Shown: positions 8,025 through 17,063 of the stretch, piece after piece
Layout of the letters: every line of letters begins with the position of its first letter
Position numbering within the stretch: the stretch's first letter is position 1
DNA from: Maridesulfovibrio ferrireducens
Lineage (GTDB): Bacteria > Desulfobacterota > Desulfovibrionia > Desulfovibrionales > Desulfovibrionaceae
Length of the DNA stretch: 64,000 nucleotides
Direction of reading: 5' to 3'
Assembly: GCF_900101105.1 (NCBI RefSeq)
Contig: NZ_FNGA01000001.1
Span: 991,915 to 1,055,914, forward strand
Notes under the pieces: model-generated
The model's database searches: none
Told to the model about the DNA's origin: nothing
What the model saw: the letters and a program-made list of their open reading frames with translations, nothing else
Position numbers and translations under genes: made by a program

Positions 8025-10505
8025 ATGTCGACAAAGGATTCCGACGTAGTATTAGAAGAAATGGGCGGACTGGACTCCGAATCATTAGTTGAAAGTATTT
8101 GTCAGCATCATCTTTCGAATCTTGGCAGGGATTACGGTAGATCTGACAAGTTTTCACTCTATCAGGCTTTGGCATATTCTCTGCGAGACAGGCTGGTGGG
8201 TAACTGGATAAAAACGCAACGCTCTTACTATAATCGCAGCGCAAAAAGCGTTTACTATCTTTCACTTGAATTTTTAGTGGGTAAATCTCTTACAAGTAAT
8301 GCTATTAATCTCGGGATTGAAAAGGAAACAGAGGAAGCTCTTGGTAAATTCGGAGTTACGCTGGAAGATGCCGAAAGTGCAGAGGTGGATGCCGGACTCG
8401 GTAACGGCGGACTCGGAAGGCTTGCCTCATGTTTTCTTGATTCAATGGCTACACTCGGGATTCCGGGTTACGGATATGGAATAAGATACGAGTACGGAAT
8501 TTTTAAACAAGCCATTGAAAACGGTGAACAGGTGGAACTGCCCGATGATTGGCTTCATTCGGGAAATCCGTGGGAGTTCCGCAGAAGGGGATTTGTTTTT
8601 ACTATCGGGCTGTATGGCAGAGAAGAAAAGTATACTCATGACGATGGCTCTTTGAGGCATCGCTGGACCGATACGGCAAAAGTGATGGCAATGCCTGTGG
8701 ATATGCTTATTCCGGGGTATAAAAACGGTAATGTAATAAATATGAGACTTTGGGAGGCCCAGCCTGCCAGAAGATTTAATCTCGATCTTTTCAACAGCGG
8801 TGACTACATCCGCTCAATGGAAGATGCTGTTAAGACGGAAACAATTTCCAAGGTGCTTTATCCGAGTGACAAACTCAGTGAAGGACGTGAGTTACGTTTA
8901 GTTCAGCAGTATTTCTTTGTTTCGGCAACTATTCAGGATATGCTTCGCCGGTTTGAGAAAATAAAACTGGACTTTTCAGAGCTTCCAAACAGGGCGGTGG
9001 TTCATTTAAATGAAACTCATCCGGCAATAGCTATACCTGAATTGATGCGTATTTTAATTGATGAACATATGCTCAACTGGGATCAGGCATGGAGAATCTG
9101 CCGGAGAACTTTCGCTTATACTAATCATACAGTAATGCCGGAAGCTCTTGAAAAATGGTCCCTTGATATGATGCGTAAGGTTCTTCCCCGCCATGTTTCG
9201 ATCATTTTTGAAATTAACCGCCGTTTCCTTGAAGATGTAAAAAATTGTTTTCCGGGGGATGAGGAAAGGCTTTCCCGCATGTCCATAATTGAGGAAGGGG
9301 AATATCCGCAGGTCCGTATGGCCTGGCTTGCTGTGGTGGGGAGTTTTACCGTGAACGGAGTTTCGACTCTGCATGGAGAATTGATTAAGAAAAACATTTT
9401 TTATGATTTTGTTGAAATGTTTCCGGGAAGATTCACCTCGGTCACCAATGGAATTACTCCGCGCAGGTGGCTTAAACAATGCAATATTCCGCTTTCAGAA
9501 TTGATAACGGAAAAGATAGGTAAGGGCTGGGTTACCGATTTATCAAGATTGCATCAGCTTGAGTCTCTGGCGGAAGATGAAGAGTTTCAGAATCGCTGGT
9601 ATGATTGCAGGCTGAAGGCTAAAAAGAAACTCGTAGAATATGCTCAGAAGGAATACGGGTTGTATATGCCTGCCGACTGGATGTATGATGTTCAGGTGAA
9701 AAGAATTCACGAATATAAGCGGCAGGTGTTGAATGTTCTTCACGCGATTACTTTGTACTGTCGTCTGAAAAAAGATCCGTCGAGTGTGGCTGTGCCGAGA
9801 GTTAAGATCTTTGCGGGTAAGGCCGCTCCGGGATATTTTCTTGCCAAGCGGATTATCCGGCTGATTAACTCTGTCGGAGCAGTTATTAATTCCGATAGTG
9901 CAGTGAATCATAAACTGCGCATTGCTTTTTTGCCCAACTACAGGGTTTCACAGGCTGAGTATATTATTCCGGCCACAGACCTTTCCGAGCAGATTTCGCT
10001 TGCAGGAACAGAGGCTTCCGGTACCGGGAATATGAAATTTGCTCTTAACGGGGCTTTGACCATAGGAACCTTGGACGGGGCAAATATCGAAATTATGGAA
10101 GAAGTCGGTAGAGAGAATATCTTTATATTCGGTATGAATGCAGACGAAGTTGAAAAGCGTAAACACGAAGGTTATGTTTCCGGTGATGTTGTCGGGGGAG
10201 ATTCAGAGTTGGCAGAGGCCCTCAATCTGCTCGCCGATGGAACTTTCTCTGAAGGTGATCGCGACTTCTTTGCCCCCATATTGGATTCTTTATTTGCCGA
10301 AGGAGATCAGTACATGACTCTGGCAGATTATAGAGCTTATGTTGATGCTCAGGATGCACTTGAGCAGATCTGGCTGGACCGTAAGAAGTGGCTTAAAATG
10401 TCCATTTTAAATACTGCTGGTTCGGGGCATTTCTCCAGCGACCGAGCTATAATGGAATATGCCACAAGTATATGGGGAGTTCACCCCATGGAAAAAGAAT
10501 CGTAG
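8025..10505 (+). CDS. glgP: Glycogen/starch phosphorylase
   Basis: 826 residues, the usual length for the family. It removes glucose-1-phosphate from glycogen or maltodextrin ends using phosphate and pyridoxal phosphate. The start at ATG 8025 has GAGG 8 bases upstream. Landmarks are VYYLSLEFLVGKSL near the N-terminus, the glycine loop DAGLGNGGLGRLASCFLDS, RIHEYKRQ, and the PLP-binding segment EASGTGNMKFALNGALTIGT with the lysine near residue 670. It stands alone between an intergenic region and a strong terminator; other glycogen genes are not in the window. It supplies carbon from storage glycogen, which Desulfovibrio species are known to accumulate. Confidence 0.97.
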   Translation: MSTKDSDVVLEEMGGLDSESLVESICQHHLSNLGRDYGRSDKFSLYQALAYSLRDRLVGNWIKTQRSYYNRSAKSVYYLSLEFLVGKSLTSNAINLGIEKETEEALGKFGVTLEDAESAEVDAGLGNGGLGRLASCFLDSMATLGIPGYGYGIRYEYGIFKQAIENGEQVELPDDWLHSGNPWEFRRRGFVFTIGLYGREEKYTHDDGSLRHRWTDTAKVMAMPVDMLIPGYKNGNVINMRLWEAQPARRFNLDLFNSGDYIRSMEDAVKTETISKVLYPSDKLSEGRELRLVQQYFFVSATIQDMLRRFEKIKLDFSELPNRAVVHLNETHPAIAIPELMRILIDEHMLNWDQAWRICRRTFAYTNHTVMPEALEKWSLDMMRKVLPRHVSIIFEINRRFLEDVKNCFPGDEERLSRMSIIEEGEYPQVRMAWLAVVGSFTVNGVSTLHGELIKKNIFYDFVEMFPGRFTSVTNGITPRRWLKQCNIPLSELITEKIGKGWVTDLSRLHQLESLAEDEEFQNRWYDCRLKAKKKLVEYAQKEYGLYMPADWMYDVQVKRIHEYKRQVLNVLHAITLYCRLKKDPSSVAVPRVKIFAGKAAPGYFLAKRIIRLINSVGAVINSDSAVNHKLRIAFLPNYRVSQAEYIIPATDLSEQISLAGTEASGTGNMKFALNGALTIGTLDGANIEIMEEVGRENIFIFGMNADEVEKRKHEGYVSGDVVGGDSELAEALNLLADGTFSEGDRDFFAPILDSLFAEGDQYMTLADYRAYVDAQDALEQIWLDRKKWLKMSILNTAGSGHFSSDRAIMEYATSIWGVHPMEKES

Positions 10506-10531
10506 ACGGACATAATCGTTTTGTTAATTAG

Positions 10532-10579
10532 AGCCCGAAAGTGAAGTCCGTTATCGGTTTCATTTTCGGGCTTTTTTTT
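10532..10579 (+). terminator. Rho-independent terminator after glgP
   Basis: AGCCCGAAA (10532-10540) pairs with TTTCGGGCT (10564-10572) and is followed by a T-run; the stem extends inward through GTGAA / TTCAT. Confidence 0.9.
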
Positions 10580-10711
10580 ATGGAATCATATTAGTTCCAG
10601 CTACGTTGCAGGGAAAAAAATCTTGATTCGCATGAAGCTTTGCGTTCAACAGAAAATTCTCATATATTGCGTTTGCGAAATTTAATAAGATTGAAACTTA
10701 AAAGGATCATA

Positions 10712-11440
10712 ATGTCTGTACGTCCTCTGACTATCGCTTTGCTTGTAGTACTCCTTCTGGTGACGGCTTCTTATGCTTTGTTCCATTTCGGAGTGCTTGA
10801 TCCTTTTCTTTCCGGATATTCAGAAGTCAGTGACAAGAATGATAATACCGGTCCGGTTGTTCGCCATCCGGTGAGTAATCTTGTTTTGCCGTTGCCCTCC
10901 TCGAAACAGCAGGTTGCCCAGTCCGTGAATGGTTCTTCCGAGGTTGGTGCTGAAACAGAAACTGAAGCCGGGACTGACGTTGTTACCGAGGTTCAAAATG
11001 CTGGGGACACTCAGCCTGTGCAGGTTTCTGCTGTTAAAAAAGTTGCGGCAATAGCTGTTACAGAAGTTGCCCAAAAAGATGTCGCCCCAAAAAAGAGCAA
11101 AGTTGAAAAGGTCGTTGCCGGGACTCTTAGCCGTGTGAAACTTGATTGCTCGAGTGATTCCTTAACTTTGAAAATTTCTCTTTCACAGCCAAGCGACAGA
11201 ATCACATGGTTTAATCTCAATGATCCTAAAAAGTTAATTGTGGATATTCGTGGACATTGGAAGAATTATGCAAAATCAATTTACAGATTAAAAGACTGTG
11301 CTGTCGAAAAGATTGTTCTCGGAGAGAATTCTGATAGATTTCGTCTTGTTTTTTATATTAACAAAAAAGATTTGCCCCTTAGAATCAGGCCCGCGATTAA
11401 AAAGCTTTCTGATGGGATAGAAATTAAAATTAAATTATAG
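10712..11440 (+). CDS. Membrane-anchored AMIN-like domain protein
   Basis: 242 residues from ATG 10712, which has AAAGGA 7 bases upstream; the longer open frame from 10640 lacks a ribosome-binding site. One N-terminal membrane helix (about 5-27) is followed by a low-complexity Glu/Thr/Val/Ala-rich spacer. A C-terminal domain (about 145-242) contains FNLNDPKKLIVDIRGHW and DRFRLVFYI, a pattern of the AMIN domain. AMIN domains bind peptidoglycan in AmiC and secretin proteins. Here the domain is alone, so a structural or targeting role in the periplasm is inferred. It precedes the Pho-regulated pstB, but a separate promoter lies between them. Confidence 0.65.
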   Translation: MSVRPLTIALLVVLLLVTASYALFHFGVLDPFLSGYSEVSDKNDNTGPVVRHPVSNLVLPLPSSKQQVAQSVNGSSEVGAETETEAGTDVVTEVQNAGDTQPVQVSAVKKVAAIAVTEVAQKDVAPKKSKVEKVVAGTLSRVKLDCSSDSLTLKISLSQPSDRITWFNLNDPKKLIVDIRGHWKNYAKSIYRLKDCAVEKIVLGENSDRFRLVFYINKKDLPLRIRPAIKKLSDGIEIKIKL

Positions 11441-11520
11441 TCTGAATATTTTTATTTTCCCTCCTCTTTTTTTCATATCTGTTGCCTCTCAACATTCTCT
11501 CCTTTCGATCAAATATTCTC

Positions 11521-11560
11521 GCGTAACTGAAATGTAACAAACGAGTCATTGCTTTGTAAC
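11521..11560 (+). promoter_or_regulatory. Tandem Pho box (four half-sites, 11-bp period)
   Basis: Four 7-mers sit exactly 11 bases apart: GCGTAAC at 11521, ATGTAAC at 11532, GAGTCAT at 11543 and TTGTAAC at 11554, each separated by 4 bases. This is the geometry of PhoB sites (7-bp direct repeats with 4-bp spacers, consensus CTGTCAT). The array ends 10 bases before a -10-like TAGGTA at 11571-11576, the spacing usual in PhoB-activated promoters where the box replaces the -35. It lies upstream of pstB-phoU, the expected Pho targets. Confidence 0.82.
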
Positions 11561-11654
11561 GCTTGGCGGCTAGGTAGTTGTTGTCGCGCTGTTACGGAGA
11601 TTCTTTGTTTGGCGCATATTGTGAGAAAGTCTTTTTAGAATGGAGAGTGTTCCA

Positions 11655-12416
11655 ATGGGGCAAGCTGTTAAAATCGCTTCCAGACATCTAGATTTTTATT
11701 ATGGAGACTTCAAAGCTCTTGAAGATATCTCTATGGATTTTGTTGAAAACAGAGTTACCTCGCTCATCGGGCCTTCCGGTTGCGGTAAGAGTACGTTTTT
11801 ACGCTGTTTAAACAGAATGAATGATCTAATTCCCGGCACAAAAGTAGACGGGGAACTTACTCTGGATGATGAAAATATATATGCACAAGGTCTTGATGTA
11901 GTGACTTTGAGGAGACGCGTAGGAATGGTTTTTCAGAAACCGAATCCTTTTCCTAAGTCTATTTTTGAGAATGTTGCTTACGGGCTTCGTGTCAACGGCA
12001 TTAAAGATAAAGAGTATCTGGCTGTAAAAGTCGAAGAAAGTTTGAAAGGCAGTGCTCTTTGGGATGAAGTTAAAGATCGGCTTCATGCTTCCGCATTGGG
12101 TCTTTCAGGCGGGCAGCAGCAGAGACTTTGTATTGCAAGAGCCTTGGCTGTAGAGCCTGAAATTCTGCTTATGGATGAACCTGCGTCTGCTCTTGATCCT
12201 ATTGCTACTCAGAAGATCGAGGATTTGATTCACGAGCTTAAAAAGAAATTTACTATTATTATTGTCACTCACAGCATGCAGCAGGCAGCCAGAGTTTCCG
12301 ACCGGACAGCCTTTTTCTATATGGGCCGACTGATTGAAACCGGCAAGACTGAAACAATGTTCACTAAGCCTAAAAACAAACAGACGGAAGATTATATCAC
12401 CGGACGTTTCGGTTGA
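11655..12416 (+). CDS. pstB: Phosphate ABC transporter ATP-binding protein
   Basis: 253 residues from ATG 11655 (GGAG 9 bases upstream); the ATG at 11640 lacks a ribosome-binding site. It hydrolyses ATP at the inner membrane to drive high-affinity phosphate uptake by PstSCA. Walker [10 protein letters not shown], the PstB-typical [15 protein letters not shown], signature LSGGQQQR and Walker [13 protein letters not shown] are all present. The usual partners pstS, pstC and pstA are not upstream, so PstB and PhoU form a separate two-gene transcript behind the Pho box at 11521-11560. Confidence 0.96.
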   Translation: MGQAVKIASRHLDFYYGDFKALEDISMDFVENRVTSLIGPSGCGKSTFLRCLNRMNDLIPGTKVDGELTLDDENIYAQGLDVVTLRRRVGMVFQKPNPFPKSIFENVAYGLRVNGIKDKEYLAVKVEESLKGSALWDEVKDRLHASALGLSGGQQQRLCIARALAVEPEILLMDEPASALDPIATQKIEDLIHELKKKFTIIIVTHSMQQAARVSDRTAFFYMGRLIETGKTETMFTKPKNKQTEDYITGRFG

Positions 12417-12480
12417 TAATTGTAGCATGCGTGCGCTTGATGAGTTGTATTAATTTTAAGTTATTTTGAGGAGATATAGT

Positions 12481-13146
12481 ATGGAGCAGCGTGGTCATTT
12501 CACCAAAAAAATGGATGATCTTAAAGTTCAGATTCTGCGTATGTCGAGCATGGCTGAAATCGCGATGCATAATTCGGTTAAAGCGCTTCTCGAGAATAAT
12601 GCAGAGCTTGCTGAAGAAGTCATAATGAATGACATTAAAATTAATGAGTTGGAATGCGAACTTGATAAATTTAATATCGGATTACTGGCTTTAGATCAGC
12701 CTATGGCTAGAGATTTAAGATTCATTGTCGGGTCTATGCGTATCAGCAGCAACCTTGAAAGAATCGGAGATGAGGCAGTTAATCTTGCTCAGCGCAGTGT
12801 TTTTTTAAGCACCAGACCTCTTCTTCCTTTTAATCATAAGCTTGAGCAGATGACTGTGATTGCGAGAGATATGGTTACGCTGGCTGTAAAGGCTTTTGCG
12901 GATGAAGATCCCGTTCTTGCCGGAAAAGTTTGCGGTATGGATAATGATGCCGACAGCCTTAACTTAAGAATTTTAAAAGGTCTTATTGAAGACATGGTTT
13001 CTGAGACAAGACTAGTTGAAAGAGGTGTTCATTTGATAATGGCTTCAAACCACCTTGAACGTGTGGCGGATCAGGCAACAAACATTGCTGAATCTGTGAT
13101 ATTTATTGCTCAGGGAGTGGACATAAAACATCATTTCCGGGGCTGA
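12481..13146 (+). CDS. phoU: Phosphate transport system regulator PhoU
   Basis: 221 residues from ATG 12481, with GAGGAG 9 bases upstream. PhoU couples the Pst transporter to the PhoR sensor kinase and represses Pho genes when phosphate is ample. The all-helical protein has the two PhoU repeats; each metal-binding motif is visible in NLERIGDEAVNLA and HLERVADQATNIAE. It follows pstB by 64 bases and is closed by a terminator, forming a pstB-phoU operon. Confidence 0.96.
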   Translation: MEQRGHFTKKMDDLKVQILRMSSMAEIAMHNSVKALLENNAELAEEVIMNDIKINELECELDKFNIGLLALDQPMARDLRFIVGSMRISSNLERIGDEAVNLAQRSVFLSTRPLLPFNHKLEQMTVIARDMVTLAVKAFADEDPVLAGKVCGMDNDADSLNLRILKGLIEDMVSETRLVERGVHLIMASNHLERVADQATNIAESVIFIAQGVDIKHHFRG

Positions 13147-13187
13147 CTTAGGTCTGCTCATAGCAGAGTCTCTTTTGTTTTAAAAGC

Positions 13188-13214
13188 AAGGCCGGATTTA
13201 TTCCGGCCTTGTTT
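13188..13214 (+). terminator. Rho-independent terminator after phoU
   Basis: AAGGCCGGA (13188-13196) pairs with TCCGGCCTT (13202-13210), followed by GTTT. Confidence 0.8.
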
Positions 13215-13275
13215 AATTTGGAGTTGCCGTTGTTAAGATTTGAGTCTTCGGATTATGAAAGGAAGGCGAATTTTG

Positions 13276-13304
13276 TTTACATATGTATTTTTTTGGGATA
13301 GAAG
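13276..13304 (+). promoter_or_regulatory. Predicted rpsA promoter
   Basis: -35 TTTACA (13276-13281), a spacer of exactly 17 bases, then -10 TAGAAG (13299-13304). The -10 resembles the TAG-type -10 boxes of the three promoters at the right end of the window. Transcription should begin near 13311, giving a leader of about 240 bases before rpsA. Confidence 0.55.
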
Positions 13305-13308
13305 CAGT

Positions 13309-13549
13309 TCTCTTAATCTCAAGAGGAAAATCCGCATAGTTGGTAGCCGCGAACAAAACGTTGTTGCCGATTGGATCAGCTCTTGAGAGACCCTTTTAGG
13401 GCATTAGGGATAAAGTGTGGCTTCAGAGCCAATGGTCAATTTGTGTATCGGCTGCCTCGGAACGCATGCTCAGGTTGATTTCAATGCACTTGTCTCATTT
13501 TAATATATGCCGAAATTTTGTCCGAGGACATCGTTGTTGGAGGTAACTT
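13309..13549 (+). promoter_or_regulatory. Structured 5' leader of rpsA
   Basis: The leader contains several hairpins: CCCT/AGGG (13391-13401) and TGGCT-TCAG-AGCCA (13418-13431). The segment CTCAAGAG (13318-13325) can pair locally with the preceding CTCTT or at distance with CTCTTGAG (13380-13387), so the two folds exclude each other. CCTCGG (13455-13460) pairs with CCGAGG (13522-13527) close to the ribosome-binding site GGAGG. Ribosomal protein S1 represses its own translation in E. coli, so an autoregulatory leader is plausible; a free small RNA is the alternative. Confidence 0.45.
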
Positions 13550-15298
13550 ATGGAAAATAATGAAAACTTGAACTCCGAAATGGAGATGGACTTTGAGGCT
13601 GCCCTTGAAGACTATCTGAATGCCGATTTCGGAAACCTGGATGAAGGAAGTATTGTTGTCGGAGAAGTTGTTAAGGTTGATAAGGATTTCGTTCTTATTG
13701 ATGTTAACTTCAAATCTGAAGGACAGATTGCTGCATCTGAATTCCTTGATGTTGATGGTGAGATGACCGTAAAGGTCGGTGACAAAGTTGACGTTTTTGT
13801 TTCAAACAAAAACGAAAACGAAGGAACCATCAATCTTTCCCGTGACAAAGCCAAACGCATGCAGCTCTTCGACAAACTCGAAGAAATGCAGGAAAATGAA
13901 GGCATTGTCGAAGGTAGAATCGTTCGCCGTATTAAAGGCGGTTACACTGTCGATCTAGACGGCGTTGAAGCGTTCCTACCTGGTTCCCACGTTGATCTTC
14001 GTCCCGTCCCTGATATGGACGCTCTCGTTGATCAGACATACGAATTTAAGATCCTTAAGATCAACCGTCGTCGCAGCAATGTTATCGTTTCAAGACGTGT
14101 TCTTCTCGAAGAACAGCGTAATGAAATGCGTTCCAAGCTGCTTGAAACTCTCGAAGAAGAGCAGACCATTATCGGTAAGGTTAAGAACATCACTGAATAC
14201 GGTGTGTTCATCGACCTCGGCGGTCTCGACGGACTTCTCCATATTACCGACATGTCTTGGAAGCGTATTAAGCATCCTAAAGAAATGGTATCTCTCGGTG
14301 ACGAACTTGAGCTTAGAGTTCTGAATTTTGACCAGGAAGGACAGAAAGTCTCTCTTGGACTCAAACAGCTCGTTCCAGATCCATGGGAAGATATCTCCGG
14401 TAAATACCCTGAAGGTTCCAAGTTCTCCGGCAAAGTTACTAACCTTGCTGATTACGGTGCTTTCGTGGAACTCGAAGCCGGTGTTGAAGGACTTGTTCAC
14501 ATTTCTGAAATGTCCTGGACCCGCAAACTCCGTCACCCTTCACAGATGGTACGTGTAGGCGACGAAGTTGACGTTATTGTTTTGGGTGTTGATCCCGACA
14601 AGAAGCGCATCTCTCTCGGTATGAAGCAAGTTAAGCCTAATCCTTGGGATGTTGTTGCAGAGAAGTTCCCTGAAGGAACTGTTCTTGAAGGCCAGATCAA
14701 AAATATCACTGAATTTGGTGTATTCATCGGTATCGAAGACGGTATTGACGGACTTATCCACGTTTCTGATATCTCCTGGACAAGAAAAGTACGTCACCCT
14801 TCAGAAGTTTACAGTGTTGGCGATTCCGTTCAGGCGAAAGTCCTCACTGTTGATAAAGAAAACGAAAAGTTCACCCTCGGCGTAAAGCAGCTCTCCGATG
14901 ACCCATGGTCTCAGGTACCTTCTAAGTACCCCGTCGGCTGTACCCTTGAAGGACTTATCACCAATATCACTGACTTCGGTCTCTTTGTTGAGGTTGAAGA
15001 AGGTATTGAAGGCTTGGTTCACGTTTCTGAAATCTCTCATAAGAAGATCAAGAATCCTTCTGAGATGTTTAAAGAAGGCGTTACTATCCAGGCGAAAGTC
15101 ATTCACGTCAGCGCTGATGAACGCAGACTCGGTCTGTCCATCAAACAGCTGAAAGAAGAAGACGACAAGCGTAAACCTAAAGAATTCCGTTCAGGCCCTG
15201 CTGATGCAGGTAACACTCTGGGCGAACTTCTTAGACAGAAGCTTGAAGATGCAACCGAAGCTAAAGCTGCAGCAGAGACTGAGGATGACGAATCCTAA
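13550..15298 (+). CDS. rpsA: 30S ribosomal protein S1
   Basis: 582 residues with six S1 RNA-binding repeats (about residues 36-105, 121-187, 207-276, 294-363, 381-450 and 467-536). Each carries the G-x-V-xxI-xx-(Y/F)G(V/A)F(I/V) pattern, for example NITEYGVFIDLGGLDGLLHI. It binds mRNA on the small ribosomal subunit and helps initiation on leaders with weak Shine-Dalgarno sites. A strong GGAGG precedes the ATG. The C-terminus is acidic and alanine-rich. The next gene, sppA, starts inside its last codons, so the two are translationally coupled. Confidence 0.98.
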   Translation: MENNENLNSEMEMDFEAALEDYLNADFGNLDEGSIVVGEVVKVDKDFVLIDVNFKSEGQIAASEFLDVDGEMTVKVGDKVDVFVSNKNENEGTINLSRDKAKRMQLFDKLEEMQENEGIVEGRIVRRIKGGYTVDLDGVEAFLPGSHVDLRPVPDMDALVDQTYEFKILKINRRRSNVIVSRRVLLEEQRNEMRSKLLETLEEEQTIIGKVKNITEYGVFIDLGGLDGLLHITDMSWKRIKHPKEMVSLGDELELRVLNFDQEGQKVSLGLKQLVPDPWEDISGKYPEGSKFSGKVTNLADYGAFVELEAGVEGLVHISEMSWTRKLRHPSQMVRVGDEVDVIVLGVDPDKKRISLGMKQVKPNPWDVVAEKFPEGTVLEGQIKNITEFGVFIGIEDGIDGLIHVSDISWTRKVRHPSEVYSVGDSVQAKVLTVDKENEKFTLGVKQLSDDPWSQVPSKYPVGCTLEGLITNITDFGLFVEVEEGIEGLVHVSEISHKKIKNPSEMFKEGVTIQAKVIHVSADERRLGLSIKQLKEEDDKRKPKEFRSGPADAGNTLGELLRQKLEDATEAKAAAETEDDES

Positions 15299-16169
15299 GC
15301 TCAGTTTCTCTGTAAGGCATCCGTTTCTATTCGGTTTCAGCCTAGTTATAATGGCTGTGGTCCTCCTATGGGGGGCCGCAGCCTTTTTTAATGGGAAAGC
15401 AGGGCTTATGCTGGGAGCTGATTCAATCGGGATTGTCACGGTACAGGGAACTATTACAGACTCATTGCCCACGGTAAAATTTTTGCGTGAACTTCGTAAA
15501 GACGATTCAGTTAAAGGTGTTCTTTTGCGGGTTAATTCTCCGGGTGGAACCATTGCTCCGTCACAGGAATTATATCTTGCGGTAAAGCGTTTTGCAGAAG
15601 TTAAGCCTATCGTTGCGTCTTTCGGAACTGTTGCGGCGTCCGGCGGATATTACGCTGCGGCCCCGGCAACTCAGATTATTGCGAACTCCGGTTCAATTAC
15701 CGGAAGTATCGGTGTTAAGGCCGAGTATGCGAGTTTCAGAAAGTTGATGGACAGAGTCGGCATTAAGCCTATTATGATCACCAGCGGTGCTCTGAAAGGT
15801 GCAGGATCTCCATTCACTGAATTGACTCCGGAGCAGCATGAATATCTCGTGGGGCTCATTATGGACATGCACAATCAGTTCGTAAGTGATGTTGCTACAG
15901 CTCGTAAACTTGATCGAAAAGAAGTTGAGAAAATTGCAGACGGAAGAGCTATTACCGGGCGCGAGGCAAAAGAGTTAGGTCTTGTTGACAGAATCGGCGG
16001 ATTCGAAGACTCGATCACAGTTTTAAAAGCTCTTTGCGGTATAGAAGGTGACGTTGCTGTCAGGGAAGGCCCTGAAAAAGATGAGCCATTTATTAAGGAA
16101 ATATTAGGCATGTTAGGGCTTAAGCCTTCCGGCTCTTTTTCTGGCGACGGTTTTACCTTTTCATATTAG
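15285..16169 (+). CDS. sppA: Signal peptide peptidase SppA, short type
   Basis: 294 residues from ATG 15285, overlapping the end of rpsA by 14 bases. One N-terminal membrane anchor (about residues 13-35) precedes a ClpP-like serine protease domain. The substrate-binding LLRVNSPGGTIAPSQEL, the catalytic serine in AASGGYYAA and the catalytic lysine in SGALKGAGSPF are visible. SppA degrades cleaved signal peptides in the membrane. The length fits the 36-kDa form with one domain. Confidence 0.95.
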   Translation: MTNPKLSFSVRHPFLFGFSLVIMAVVLLWGAAAFFNGKAGLMLGADSIGIVTVQGTITDSLPTVKFLRELRKDDSVKGVLLRVNSPGGTIAPSQELYLAVKRFAEVKPIVASFGTVAASGGYYAAAPATQIIANSGSITGSIGVKAEYASFRKLMDRVGIKPIMITSGALKGAGSPFTELTPEQHEYLVGLIMDMHNQFVSDVATARKLDRKEVEKIADGRAITGREAKELGLVDRIGGFEDSITVLKALCGIEGDVAVREGPEKDEPFIKEILGMLGLKPSGSFSGDGFTFSY

Positions 16170-16250
16170 TTATTCAACTTGTAAATTATATCTTAAGCAG
16201 ACTGAGAGTTACTTTAAGTAATTGATCAGTGTGTTCTCAGAGAGGTTACC

Positions 16251-17021
16251 ATGGAATGTAAATTCATAGGTGTAGGTGACGCTTTTGATGGAAAACACAC
16301 TAATACAAGTCTGTATGTCAAAATTAAAAATAGAACTTTATTATTTGACTGCGGATTTAATTCAGCTCACTCCTTTTTTCAGCTTGTCCCGAATTCTCTT
16401 GATTTAGATATCGTTTGGATCTCTCATTTTCATGGAGATCACTGTTTCGGCTTGCCAATGCTTTTGGGAAGTTTTCATACTTCTGATAGGAAAGACCCCT
16501 TAACTATTTGCGGTCCGGTCGGAATCGAAGAAAAAGTTCGAGCCTTGACAACTCTTGCTTTTCCTAGATTATTATCAAAGCTTTCATTTGAACTGAAGTT
16601 CCAAGAATGTTCTCCTGAATCTACTCAGGATGTTGCCGGGGTAAAGTTGAGTTCTTTTCAAACTGATCATACTGAATTGGCAGGGCCAGCTCTTGCTGTT
16701 CGGGTTGATTATGAAGGCTTTTCTTTTTTCTATAGTGGCGATGGAGCCGTTTCTTCGCAGTGTCTCTCACTGGCAAGCGGAGTTGATCTGGCTGTTTTTG
16801 AAGCCTACTATCTTGAAGAAACAGAGAACGGGCATTCGTCAGTTAAAGGGTGTCTCGATTTTGCTCTTAAGGCAAAAATCAATCAAGTAGCACTTGTGCA
16901 TATTAATCATTTTGTGAGAACTTACCATTTAGACGAAATATTGAAGCTTATAAAAGATGTTGAAGCGGTAAGCGTCTTACTTCCGGAGGAAGGGCATTTG
17001 TTGCGTATTCCCGGCAATTAG
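16251..17021 (+). CDS. Ribonuclease Z-like MBL-fold metallohydrolase
   Basis: 256 residues. The zinc-binding motif HFHGDH near residue 61 and further metal ligands in FYSGDG and VHINHF mark the metallo-beta-lactamase fold. The N-terminus (FIGVGDAFDGKHTNTSLYV) resembles the RNase Z/arylsulfatase-like branch. It is shorter than true tRNase Z enzymes of about 305 residues and I see no exosite insertion, so tRNA 3' processing is not assured. It lies between sppA and a receiver-TPR gene on the same strand. Confidence 0.85.
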   Translation: MECKFIGVGDAFDGKHTNTSLYVKIKNRTLLFDCGFNSAHSFFQLVPNSLDLDIVWISHFHGDHCFGLPMLLGSFHTSDRKDPLTICGPVGIEEKVRALTTLAFPRLLSKLSFELKFQECSPESTQDVAGVKLSSFQTDHTELAGPALAVRVDYEGFSFFYSGDGAVSSQCLSLASGVDLAVFEAYYLEETENGHSSVKGCLDFALKAKINQVALVHINHFVRTYHLDEILKLIKDVEAVSVLLPEEGHLLRIPGN

Positions 17022-17063
17022 GAAGTAGCATTAGACGCACTGCGGTTTGAAGCGAGGGAATAA

